A stretch of DNA of 17,294 nucleotides from Dehalococcoidia bacterium (GCA_030603485.1 JAUVXS010000015.1:1-17294), one strand, 5' to 3'. Positions 6,771-12,963 are shown, counted from the stretch's first letter. Numbers and translations: made by a program. Notes: generated from the sequence alone by a model not told the origin.

Positions 6771-7036
6771 TGTTGTTGCGAGGAGCGATAGAGACGAAGC
6801 AATCTCGCAGTAAATAGGCGGGGACAAGCCCCGCCTGATGTAAAATCCCAAATCCTAAGCACCAAATCCTTAACAAAAGAAAGGAAAATTTGATTCTTCT
6901 CAACAAAATATACATGACCAAAACAGTTTAGAGATTTGAATTTTGATAGTTGGATTTGTTTAGAGCTTAGAAATTAGGATTTAGAATTTAGTCGCTGCGA
7001 TTGCCACGCCCCGACAAGTCGGGGCTCGCAATGACA
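6771..7036. repeat. Small dispersed repeat split by an AT-rich insertion
   Basis: The left half 6771-6810 (TTGCGAGGAGCGA, GACGAAGCAATCTCG) and right half 6998-7036 (GATTGCCACGCC, GACAAGTCGGGGCTCGCA, ATGACA) are joined directly in the copies at 15448 and 16249, but here lie ~190 bp apart. The stretch between starts with a GGCGGGG/CCCCGCC hairpin (6817-6835) and holds AT-rich imperfect inverted repeats (AAATCCTAAGC near 6849, GCTTAGAAATTAGGATTTAG near 6964). No gene is seen from 6440 to 7387. Confidence 0.55.
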
Positions 7037-7162
7037 CGGCAAGTTATTACCCAATGTTACAAGCATATAAAGGGTCACCCATCTATCTGAACTAGCTCGG
7101 ATGTTGTGCCCCAGGAGATTATTACCTTTTTATAGAATTTTTGTAAAATCTCCCGGAGGGAC

Positions 7163-7191
7163 TTGACAACCCACTCTTTGTAGAATATACT
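7163..7191 (+). promoter_or_regulatory. Strong sigma-70-type promoter of the secreted-protein gene
   Basis: TTGACA (7163-7168), exactly 17 nt, then TATACT (7186-7191). This is the best promoter match in the window. Transcription should begin near 7198, which gives a ~190-nt leader before the GTG at 7388. Confidence 0.7.
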
Positions 7192-7197
7192 TTATTA

Positions 7198-7387
7198 ACA
7201 GGATCTTAACATTTAAGGTTCGCCTCGTTACAGACAATCGAGCTGGTGAACAAAGTGGGCTAAGAGCCCGGAAAGGAGGAATGTATAGGGAAACTCAGAT
7301 TAATGATAGAATAATTTGTCGTCCCGAGACCGGGAACTCGGGGCAGTAAGAACAGTCCCAAAATAATCAAAACATAAGGAGGTTTAG
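7198..7387 (+). promoter_or_regulatory. Structured ~190-nt mRNA leader
   Basis: Three stems can be drawn: GTTCGC+CTCG with CGAG and GTGAAC (7218-7251, 3-nt bulge, 11-nt loop); GGGCT-AAG-AGCCC (7256-7268); and TCCCGAG with CTCGGGG (7322-7343). An extra ribosome site, AAAGGAGGA, lies at 7272-7280 just after the second stem. No known riboswitch class could be assigned by eye; the assignment as a regulatory leader is inference. Confidence 0.35.
7281..7349 (+). CDS. Possible 22-residue leader peptide
   Basis: ATG at 7281 directly follows AAAGGAGGA and opens 22 codons (MYRETQINDRIICRPETGNSGQ would be its product if translated; no known motif), ending TAA at 7347-7349. The GGAGG is only 1 nt from the ATG, which is poor spacing, and the second half of the frame lies in a hairpin. 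It could be an upstream ORF that couples translation to leader folding, or nothing. Confidence 0.15.
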   Translation: MYRETQINDRIICRPETGNSGQ

Positions 7388-7816
7388 GTGAAAAAATTAA
7401 TCAGTATAGGTGTTGCACTGGCTCTGCTAACCATGGCAGTAGTGCCGGCCGCCGTAGCGGCAATTGACTATGAACCGCCGGAAACGTATTCTAAAGTCCC
7501 GTTCGCAATCGTCGAGGCTGGCTTCCAGCTTGTTGGAAGCCTTCTGGAAACTCTGGGACCGACATTAGGTCTACCCGAGTGGCTGGATGCGGCAATGATG
7601 GGCGACATTGGCGGTTTTGCCGGCGGTCCCCTTTCCTGGACAGTCGATATGCTGGCATGGGGCATTAGCCTAGGAGGAGATGTCTTGGGTATTCTGGAAC
7701 CTCTGCTAGGACTGCCTGAGGATCTTGATCTAGTTGGACTAATGGATACAATAGCCTGTGGGCTCCTCACTTGCTGGAGCGCGACGAATTGCACAGGAAC
7801 ATTCTCTCCGTGCTAA
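7388..7816 (+). CDS. Secreted small protein with a 47-residue internal repeat and Cys-rich end
   Basis: This is a 142-residue protein starting at GTG with AAGGAGG 5 nt upstream. Residues 1-24 are a classic signal peptide (KK, hydrophobic core, VVPAAVA cut site). The mature part has two imperfect 47-residue units. Unit one ends GSLLETLGPTLGLPEWLD (50-67), and unit two ends GDVLGILEPLLGLPEDLD (97-114); each is followed by a short helix (MMGDI, LMDTI). The last 19 residues hold four cysteines (124, 129, 135, 142) among Ser and Thr. The predicted place is outside the membrane, possibly stabilised by disulphides. It has its own strong promoter and a strong hairpin after the gene, so it is probably a single-gene transcript. 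I do not recognise the family; the weakly charged helical repeat units suggest a structural or surface-layer-associated role, which is inference only. Confidence 0.75.
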   Translation: MKKLISIGVALALLTMAVVPAAVAAIDYEPPETYSKVPFAIVEAGFQLVGSLLETLGPTLGLPEWLDAAMMGDIGGFAGGPLSWTVDMLAWGISLGGDVLGILEPLLGLPEDLDLVGLMDTIACGLLTCWSATNCTGTFSPC

Positions 7817-7851
7817 CCATAAGGAGCGTAATAACTTTAACAGTAGTATAA

Positions 7852-7953
7852 TGTCTCGCCCTGTTGCCGGTGAGTAATAGAGGAATCTCAATGAGATTGC
7901 CAGGTTGATTTCCCGGGGCCGGCAGTGGAGAGATTACTCCGGCTGGCAACGAG
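7852..7953 (+). other. Structured gene-free stretch downstream of the secreted-protein gene
   Basis: GTTGCCGGTGAGTAAT (7862-7877) is roughly complementary to ATTACTCCGGCTGGCAAC (7933-7950). Between them lies the small palindrome AATCTC-AAT-GAGATT. The RNA could fold into a long stem with an inner hairpin. No gene is supported in 7817-8200. Confidence 0.3.
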
Positions 7954-7974
7954 GGGAACGAGTCGAGGTTTAAA

Positions 7975-8005
7975 AGAAGGGGGCAGCGTAAAGCTGCCCC
8001 CTTCT
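7975..8005 (+). terminator. Strong 13-bp hairpin, probable terminator of the 7388 gene
   Basis: AGAAGGGGGCAGC-GTAAA-GCTGCCCCCTTCT is a perfect 13-bp stem. The downstream U-run is weak (AGCGTTT), so it may work with Rho or act as a 3' stabiliser. Confidence 0.6.
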
Positions 8006-8130
8006 AGCGTTTAAGCGGGTTTGATTCGCGAGTTCGTTATTGCTAAATCCTGAATAAATCCAAAATACCAAACTCAAAATCTATGGTTAACTGCATAAAT
8101 CATCATAATTCTCTTTCCCCTTCACCTTGG

Positions 8131-8153
8131 CCCTCTCCCTCGAAGGGAGAGGG
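8131..8153 (+). repeat. CCCTCTCCCT hairpin element followed by TTTATACG
   Basis: CCCTCTCCCT-CGA-AGGGAGAGGG is a perfect 10-bp stem, followed by CTTTATACGAA. A related arrangement stands at 12850-12912 (CTCCCT-TCG-AGGGAG, then CCCCTC-TAGG-GAGGGG, then TTTTATACGAA). This shows a second dispersed hairpin family in intergenic DNA. Confidence 0.55.
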
Positions 8154-8188
8154 CTTTATACGAAATTATGCGGAAGACTGTAAACTGC

Positions 8189-8200
8189 TAAAATAGGATT
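8189..8200 (+). promoter_or_regulatory. -10-like hexamer next to the radical SAM start (leaderless?)
   Basis: TAAAAT (8189-8194) ends 6 nt before the GTG, and no Shine-Dalgarno sequence is present. No convincing -35 is seen (ATTATG region). If used, the mRNA would start at or next to the start codon. Confidence 0.25.
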
Positions 8201-9364
8201 GTGTCCGTAAGGTTAATAGCCAAGAAAGGCTCGACCTTCCATGATTTCCCCTACTCTCATCCCGAACGGAAGTGCTTCCATTGCTGGATTATCAATGTCA
8301 CGCCACCGGGGCCAAACCAATGTCTTCATGATTGTGTCTACTGCTATGCCAGGGAGGCTATTTACTCCAACTATTCAGAGGATACCCTGATTTATAACAA
8401 CTTGCCCGAGTTAGTGGAGAAGGACCTTAAAAAGCTCACTTTATGCCCGCCAATTTCCCTATCCAATATCACCGATCCCTGTCAGGATATACCGGAATTG
8501 AAAAGAGAGGTCAAGAGACTGGTACAGCTTCTTATGGACTACGGCGTCTCCTTTTTCATCACCACCAAAGGCGACCCGTCCTTTCTTCTGGAATTGCCTG
8601 ATTTTGTCGAGTACAAGCCCAAATTTATAGCTATAACCATCGAGGGGACTCCTGAGGTGCTCGAGCTTTTGTCACCAGGGGCGCCTGCGTTCGATGCCAG
8701 GGTAGCTGTTGCCGGCAAGCTATCTAACATGGGTATAAACATTGTCATTCGCCTCGACCCCATTTTTGTACATTCATTCCAGGCCCTTTACGGCGATTCC
8801 TGGTTGGGGAGAATAGCCGGGTTGCTTGATGTCTTCGCTGCGATGGGAGCCAGGCATGTTACCGCCAGCACTGGCCGGCTATCCAGGAGGCGCGCTCCAT
8901 CGGCCGGCTATGAAGGCACAAGTCCCGATACATCGGGATGGCAGCGAATATACAAAGTTATCTACAGCCAGTCGCCACCAGCAGCTAAGAAATTCGGGCA
9001 AGAATACGTCTATGAGCTACATTGGTCAGGCGGAGGCTACCGCCTGCGCCGGGACTTGAGGCTCGGCTTCCACCGTAAAGTAAAGGAACTGGTTGAAGCC
9101 CGGGGAATGACCTATGCCACCTGCCAGGAACTTTCCGCTGAGGAGAGTGATTCCCAGGGCATCCCCCACTGCGAGGGATTGCCACTGCCCTTTGCCCGAA
9201 AGCAAGCTGATGGCAGATTCAAGCCCGTTCCAGGTTGCACTGCTAACTGTCATGTCTCCTGCCGGGGGTTATCCAACCCGCCCTGCGGGCAAGCTGAACT
9301 GATAAGCTACGAGCCGTTGCGTCTCAGGAAACTACGCTTGGAATCAAGTCGGAAAGGTCGCTAA
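8201..9364 (+). CDS. Radical SAM protein, spore-photoproduct-lyase-like (SplB/COG1533 type)
   Basis: This is a 387-residue protein. The cluster motif CLHDCVYCYAR (C41, C45, C48) is CxxxCxxC, which binds the 4Fe-4S cluster that cleaves S-adenosylmethionine. It is preceded by KCFHCWIINVTPPGPNQ, as in SPL-like proteins. Later come SNITDPCQDIP, FFITTKGDPSFL, FIAITIEGTPE and VIRLDPIF, matching barrel strands of this family. A C-terminal region adds CTANCHVSCRG and PPCG, possibly a second cluster or a metal site. Such proteins are often annotated as DNA repair photolyases, but most have unknown substrates; the organism shows no sign of sporulation here. The GTG start has no ribosome site, and TAAAAT lies 6 nt before it. 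A repeat-like palindrome at 8923-8938 lies inside the gene (residues GTSPDTSG). Confidence 0.8.
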   Translation: MSVRLIAKKGSTFHDFPYSHPERKCFHCWIINVTPPGPNQCLHDCVYCYAREAIYSNYSEDTLIYNNLPELVEKDLKKLTLCPPISLSNITDPCQDIPELKREVKRLVQLLMDYGVSFFITTKGDPSFLLELPDFVEYKPKFIAITIEGTPEVLELLSPGAPAFDARVAVAGKLSNMGINIVIRLDPIFVHSFQALYGDSWLGRIAGLLDVFAAMGARHVTASTGRLSRRRAPSAGYEGTSPDTSGWQRIYKVIYSQSPPAAKKFGQEYVYELHWSGGGYRLRRDLRLGFHRKVKELVEARGMTYATCQELSAEESDSQGIPHCEGLPLPFARKQADGRFKPVPGCTANCHVSCRGLSNPPCGQAELISYEPLRLRKLRLESSRKGR

Positions 9365-9384
9365 GGCAACAAACTAATCGTAGT

Positions 9385-9403
9385 GGCGGGGTTTATGCCC
9401 GCC
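9385..9403. terminator. GGCGGG hairpin between convergent genes
   Basis: GGCGGG-GTTTATG-CCCGCC, between the radical SAM stop (9362-9364) and the end of the coiled-coil gene (9414). It belongs to a hairpin family also seen at 6817-6835 and 11997-12017, and could end transcription from both sides. Confidence 0.4.
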
Positions 9404-9413
9404 TGAAGATAGC

Positions 9414-10046
9414 TTATAGATGAGGGCGTTTATTATTCTTGGAAGGTATGTAAAATTCGAAGAGCAAATCTATAGTCCTTTTGCTGAGGTCTATTTCATG
9501 CTCCTCCAGTAATCTTTTTGTGACATAAATCCGCTGGCTAACAATCTCCAACTCTTTTTTATTTAGCTCAGCTTGTTCTACAAGCTCTAGCATATGCTCC
9601 AGGTCATGAATCCGCTGAAAAAGGATTTCTTGTTCCTCTTCTATTACTTCAACCTGGGCATTACTTGATTTTCTATATCCTGTAATCTGTTTTATTACTT
9701 CGCGAATGGTCTTCTTACGCCTCTCCAGGCTAGCTATCTGTTCTTTAATAATCGATCGCCTCTCTTTATTCCTTTTCAGTTGTTTTGTCAGACTTTTAAG
9801 CTCCCACTGTTGTATATCGATGCCACTAAGCTGGGTAGAGAGGCTGTCCAGTCTACTGTGGTACTTTTCTTTGAGAAGTGATTGTAACTTCGCCAGCCGA
9901 TCAAGCCGCCTGTGTAAAAATTCTATCTCACTATGCGCTTCCTTAATTCTAGTTGATAATTCCTCCGGTTCAGCAAGAACTCGGTCTTCCCTTAGCGTCT
10001 CTCTAATCGTTTGCATGCCCTGATTCCCCGAAATCAGAAAGCTCAT
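9414..10046 (-). CDS. Coiled-coil protein of unknown function
   Basis: This is a 210-residue protein, highly charged and almost entirely heptad-like helix from about residue 25 to 190, with no signal peptide or membrane segment and no cysteine, so it is cytoplasmic. The segments IKEAHSEIEFLHRRLDRL, LKSLTKQLKRNKERR and ELEIVSQRIYVTKRLLEEH show the leucine/isoleucine spacing of coiled coils. The short C-terminal tail is basic (PSKNNKRPHL). The ATG at 10046 has no clear ribosome site; the internal ATG at residue 11 (MQTIRETL) follows GGGGAATCAGGGC and is an alternative. It lies 66 nt after the Smr-domain gene on the same strand and could be the last gene of the tilS unit. Coiled coils attract spurious similarity, so no function is offered. 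Confidence 0.65.
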   Translation of the reverse strand: MSFLISGNQGMQTIRETLREDRVLAEPEELSTRIKEAHSEIEFLHRRLDRLAKLQSLLKEKYHSRLDSLSTQLSGIDIQQWELKSLTKQLKRNKERRSIIKEQIASLERRKKTIREVIKQITGYRKSSNAQVEVIEEEQEILFQRIHDLEHMLELVEQAELNKKELEIVSQRIYVTKRLLEEHEIDLSKRTIDLLFEFYIPSKNNKRPHL

Positions 10047-10112
10047 TATAAAACTTTAGACCACGGATAATCAATGGCTAGGCTATAATGTTGCTAATTT
10101 TGGAGGCAAGCT

Positions 10113-10370
10113 CTAATGATTTGTCAGTTCCACTATGGTGACGCCATAGTCTCCTTCGCCATAATCACCAAGGCGACAGGACTTAACCAGAGGATGCTTG
10201 GCTAGTGAGTCATGTACGGCACGGCGTAATTTTCCTGTCCCTTTACCATGAACAATGCGCACAGAGGGCAAGCCAGCCATAAAGGCGTCATTAAGATATT
10301 GGTCAAGTCGCCATAAGGCTTCGTCGACGGTAAGGTGGCGCAAACGTAATTCCCTGTCTACTGCTTTCAC
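10113..10370 (-). CDS. Stand-alone Smr domain protein
   Basis: This is an 85-residue protein made of a single Smr domain, the type that ends MutS2. The features are LRLRHLTVDEALWRLDQYL (usually LDLRG; here His replaces the Gly), then SVRIVHGKGTGKLR with the conserved HGKGTG loop at about residues 41-46, and GDYGEGDYGVTIVEL at the end. Smr domains cut or bind branched DNA or RNA; recent work on MutS2/Smr proteins links them to collided ribosomes. The GTG start overlaps the tilS stop in GTGA (10370-10367), so it is translationally coupled to tilS. It is close to the MutS2 C terminus in sequence, which suggests that it is a split-off domain; no MutS2 ATPase is in the window. Confidence 0.85.
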   Translation of the reverse strand: MKAVDRELRLRHLTVDEALWRLDQYLNDAFMAGLPSVRIVHGKGTGKLRRAVHDSLAKHPLVKSCRLGDYGEGDYGVTIVELTNH

Positions 10371-11947
10371 TCTGACTTGATAAACTCCAAACGAAGGATT
10401 TCCTTGCTAGCTTCAGTGGTCTTGACTCTATCATCAATGCGCCAGCCTACTACCCAGATGATTTGCTGAGGGGAACAGACGATTGGGATGTGGCTTCGCC
10501 AGGAACGAGGTATCTTGACGTCAACCATAAACTCCTGGAGTTTCTTGGGCATATTCATGCCCAGGGGCTGAAATCTGTCTCCGGGCTGACGCTGACGGAC
10601 GAAGAACTCGGTTCCTGTTTTGTGGTAATCGAAATCGGCAACGAGATTGCTTTGGCAAGTTTCTTCGCTTGTGCTCAGGGCGCCTCGCAATGACAGAGCA
10701 TCCACCCGCTCCCCAACTATGCTGGCTATCACGTTCCATCCTGGAAAAACTGTCTCACCAGGCACTTTAAGAGGAAATTCGCCCGGCAGCGGAGGGAAGG
10801 GACATGGTGGGAAATGAGATTGCCACGCTTCGCTCGCAATGACAGAGGGGAGCCTGGTAATCGCGAGTTCATTATATCCTCCGTGACAGATAAGTCCATG
10901 GGGGAGAGAGATTCTTTTACCTACCGGTTTATTCAGCAGGCTCCTGGCCGCTTCAATATGACTGGCTTCGATGTCTCGAGCGTCCCCGGCCAGCCTGGCT
11001 ACAGCGGCTCTCAATAATTGCCTCTGTAAGGCTATCGGCAAGGCAGCAAGCTGCCTTTTATCCAGGTAAATGACGTTGTTTTCCTGCTTGGCCACTTCCT
11101 CCCACAACCTAGAAACTTGCTGTTCAAGGAAAGCGTTATCCTCTTTGGCAATATCGGCTAAACGGAGCAGAGCCTGGTCAACGCTGGGATTATACTGTCT
11201 GAGCAGAGGCAGCAGCTGGAGGCGAAGGCGATTTCGGAAGAAGGAAAGCGAAAGGTTGGAGGAATCAATACGCGGGTCAAGCTGATGTTGTTGGCAATAA
11301 CTCATTGTTTCCTCTCTGGTAATATCTAGAAGCGGTCTTATTACCAGGAGATTGCTTCGCTTCGCTCGCAATGACAGAGGGGAGGCTGGCAATGACAGGG
11401 GAGAGGTGGGCAAGGACGAGGGAGAAGCGGGCAATGACATTCTCTGGCTGTCATACGCCATAGGCGAGCAAGGGGCTAAACCACACAATCCGGTAATTCC
11501 CGTTCCCCGTAATATGTGCATCAAAATGGTCTCTACTTGGTCATGCCTGGTATGACCTATGGCTATTCTATTGGCTCCGACCTCTCTAGCTACCCTGGCT
11601 AGAAAAGCATAGCGTAGTTCCCGGGCAGCTTCCTCAATAGAGCAATTTCTTTCAGTCCTGTAGGAAGCCACGTCCTGCCTATCAATGGTGACGGGAATGC
11701 CAAACGAGCCAGCTAAATTGGACACGTATTCGGCATCAGCTTCGGATTCAACTCCCCGAAGTTGATGATTGAGATGAGCTACGTGAAGTTTTATCCCTAG
11801 TCTTTTCTGCCATTTTGCCAGGACGTGAAGTAAACATACTGAATCAGCACCACCTGAGACCCCGACAACCACTATCTCCTCAGATGAAATCAAGCTACAC
11901 CGCCGGATAAAGCCTATAACTTTTGACTCTAGCGTAATCTTGTTCAT
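10367..11947 (-). CDS. tilS: tRNA(Ile)-lysidine synthase carrying three in-frame repeat insertions
   Basis: TilS attaches lysine to C34 of the CAU-anticodon tRNA-Ile, using ATP, so that it reads AUA codons; it is normally essential. The PP-loop ATPase motif SGGADS is at 31-36, followed by HVAHLNHQLRG (55-65), SIEEAARELRY (103-113) and GHTRHDQVETILMHILRG (131-148), all typical. The C-terminal domain (RQRQPGDRFQPLGM, 451-464) is present. At 526 residues it is longer than usual (about 450). The excess is explained by repeat-derived peptides near 165-199 (ending SLRAKRSNLL), 368-379 (SVIASEAWQSHF) and 418-436 (SLRGALSTSEETCQS), each encoded by a member of the dispersed repeat family. No stop or frameshift is caused. 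The ATG has no good ribosome site. It heads a unit with Smr. Confidence 0.9.
   Translation of the reverse strand: MNKITLESKVIGFIRRCSLISSEEIVVVGVSGGADSVCLLHVLAKWQKRLGIKLHVAHLNHQLRGVESEADAEYVSNLAGSFGIPVTIDRQDVASYRTERNCSIEEAARELRYAFLARVAREVGANRIAIGHTRHDQVETILMHILRGTGITGLCGLAPCSPMAYDSQRMSLPASPSSLPTSPLSLPASPLSLRAKRSNLLVIRPLLDITREETMSYCQQHQLDPRIDSSNLSLSFFRNRLRLQLLPLLRQYNPSVDQALLRLADIAKEDNAFLEQQVSRLWEEVAKQENNVIYLDKRQLAALPIALQRQLLRAAVARLAGDARDIEASHIEAARSLLNKPVGKRISLPHGLICHGGYNELAITRLPSVIASEAWQSHFPPCPFPPLPGEFPLKVPGETVFPGWNVIASIVGERVDALSLRGALSTSEETCQSNLVADFDYHKTGTEFFVRQRQPGDRFQPLGMNMPKKLQEFMVDVKIPRSWRSHIPIVCSPQQIIWVVGWRIDDRVKTTEASKEILRLEFIKSE
10640..10696. repeat. Dispersed repeat inside tilS, copy 3
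   Basis: GAGATTGC...CTTCGCTTGTGCTC...CTCGCAATGACAGAG on the plus strand. It has the same ends as the intergenic copies, with about 25 nt of different middle sequence. On the coding strand it gives SLRGALSTSEETCQSNL. Confidence 0.6.
10811..10850. repeat. Dispersed repeat inside tilS, copy 2
   Basis: GAGATTGCCACGCTTCGCTC followed by GCAATGACAGAGGGGAG on the plus strand, a standard right-half copy of the family. It codes for VIASEAWQSHF within TilS, in a different frame from copy 1 (SLRAKRSNL), which shows independent insertions. Confidence 0.75.
11347..11455. repeat. Dispersed repeat inside tilS, copy 1, with a 21-bp tandem array
   Basis: GGAGATTGCTTCGCTTCGCTC then GCAATGACA at 11347-11376. 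Next come three 21-bp units, each beginning GAC and ending GGCAAT/GGCAAG (11373-11393, 11394-11414, 11415-11435). Read on the coding strand they give heptapeptides SLPASPS, SLPTSPL, SLPASPL, ending in SLRAKRS. Confidence 0.75.
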
Positions 11948-11996
11948 AGGAATTGCTTTTCATCCCAAAAATTCGCAGCCCGACACCAATTCGTAG

Positions 11997-12017
11997 GGGC
12001 GGGTCTTGTGCCCGCCC
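11997..12017. repeat. GGGCGGG hairpin upstream of tilS
   Basis: GGGCGGG-TCTTGTG-CCCGCCC, a perfect 7-bp stem in the family of GC-rich hairpins at 6817 and 9385. It lies between the histidine phosphatase gene and tilS and may end the transcript coming from the former. Confidence 0.5.
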
Positions 12018-12023
12018 AGTCTC

Positions 12024-12097
12024 TGTCATTCCGAGCATAGCGGAAAAGCCTTTAGATTCTTCGTCGTCCAAATTCGTTTGGACTCCTCAGAATGACA
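12024..12097. repeat. 74-bp element with TGTCATT/AATGACA inverted ends
   Basis: It starts TGTCATTCCGAG and ends CTCAGAATGACA, giving 12-nt terminal inverted repeats with one mismatch. Inside are TAGATTCTTCGTCGTCC and an inner hairpin TCCAAATTCGTTTGGA. It is the most complete copy of the CTGAG/AGATTCTTCG sub-type, just after the stop of the histidine phosphatase gene. Confidence 0.65.
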
Positions 12098-12116
12098 TCA
12101 CTAGACTCCCTAAACA

Positions 12117-12737
12117 CTAATAGGAGGTATCGTTAAATGTCAGCAATCGGGTCTCATAATCCCGGAACTCAAGAATACTTACTCCACCAGGGTCTAATTT
12201 GAATTTGGGAAAGAAGTCCAGCGGCAAATTTAAAGCTTTGATAACGATGGCTAAGGTAATGAAGTAATGGCTGACCACTACCACCGTAGTTTCTGTGTTG
12301 TGCTCAGGACTAGTCTTATATCTTTCCAGCAGCCTTTCAATAACCTTCCAGGCTCTCTGCTGCAATTCTATAAGACTTTCTCCACTGGGCAATTTCGTTG
12401 CCCCCCCGTCTTGCCACCATTGCATTAGGAACTGGCTGAAGGTAGTACGCAAGTTTACGGCAGACATGCCCTCCAGTTCACCAACGTTGAGCTCTCTAAG
12501 TCCTTGGTCAAACTCTACAGGCACCTGGTGGTAGCTAGCGATGGCTTCGGCTGTAGCTCTGGCTCGCTGCATGGGGCTGGAGAATATGACGTTGATGGGT
12601 TCATTCTTAAGAAAATTTGCTACCTTCCTGGCTTGCTCCAATCCGGTATCATTTAGTTCGATATCGCTATCGCTTCCCTGGACCCGCCTCTCTTTGTTCC
12701 AAGAAGTTTCACCATGTCTGACTAAAATAAGTTTCAA
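12117..12737 (-). CDS. Histidine phosphatase superfamily protein (phosphoglycerate-mutase-like)
   Basis: This is a 206-residue protein, the normal size for the family. The catalytic RHGETSWN motif begins at residue 7 (His8 takes the phosphate). SSPMQRARATAEAI (53-66) supplies phosphate-binding Arg. LRELNVGELEG (80-90) holds the acid Glu. VVSHYF (154-159) holds the second His157. These residues support an active enzyme; members include cofactor-dependent phosphoglycerate mutase (GpmB type), alpha-ribazole phosphatase (CobC) and broad phosphatases, which motifs alone cannot separate. The start is TTG at 12735-12737, chosen because AAGGAGG lies 5 nt upstream; no ATG does as well. A dispersed repeat (12749-12787) abuts that ribosome site directly. 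It lies 226 nt after the CNNM/CorC gene on the same strand. Confidence 0.85.
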   Translation of the reverse strand: MKLILVRHGETSWNKERRVQGSDSDIELNDTGLEQARKVANFLKNEPINVIFSSPMQRARATAEAIASYHQVPVEFDQGLRELNVGELEGMSAVNLRTTFSQFLMQWWQDGGATKLPSGESLIELQQRAWKVIERLLERYKTSPEHNTETTVVVVSHYFITLAIVIKALNLPLDFFPKFKLDPGGVSILEFRDYETRLLTFNDTSY

Positions 12738-12748
12738 AAAGCCTCCTT

Positions 12749-12787
12749 AGATTGCTTCGTCCCGATACATGAGGACTCGCAATGACA
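12749..12787. repeat. Dispersed repeat copy abutting a ribosome binding site
   Basis: AGATTGCTTCGTCCCGATAC, then GAGGACTCGCAATGACA. It ends 1 nt from the AAGGAGG of the histidine phosphatase gene, so its transcript could fold next to the initiation site. It contains the word TCCCGATACAT that also occurs inside the radical SAM gene (8923). Confidence 0.7.
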
Positions 12788-12849
12788 AATACAAAAAAAT
12801 AGGTCAACTCCATTGTTTTTACCCTCACCTCTCCTGAATCAATCGGGAC

Positions 12850-12912
12850 TCCCTTCGAGGGAGAGGAAGTCCATGTTATCTCCTCACCCCTCTAGGGAGG
12901 GGGTTTTATACG
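12850..12912. repeat. CTCCCT/CCCCTC hairpin pair followed by TTTTATACG
   Basis: CTCCCT-TCG-AGGGAG (12850-12864) and CCCCTC-TAGG-GAGGGG (12887-12902), followed by GTTTTATACGAATAATTA. Together they resemble the element at 8131-8166 (hairpin then TTTATACGAAATTA), as if that element were interrupted here. The region 12738-12963 holds no gene. Confidence 0.45.
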
Positions 12913-12963
12913 AATAATTATAAGCTAGTTTTACCGTCTCATTATAGGTGGGGTGAAACAAAC

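Noticed and set aside
7750..7816. Lanthipeptide-like core at the end of the secreted protein (Cys, Ser, Thr rich)
   Set aside because: It has a Sec-type signal peptide and no modifying LanM/LanB-type enzyme is in the window; disulphides are the simpler reading.
11373..11435. CRISPR-like array
   Set aside because: The 21-bp units are contiguous without spacers and keep the tilS frame; it is a coding tandem repeat.
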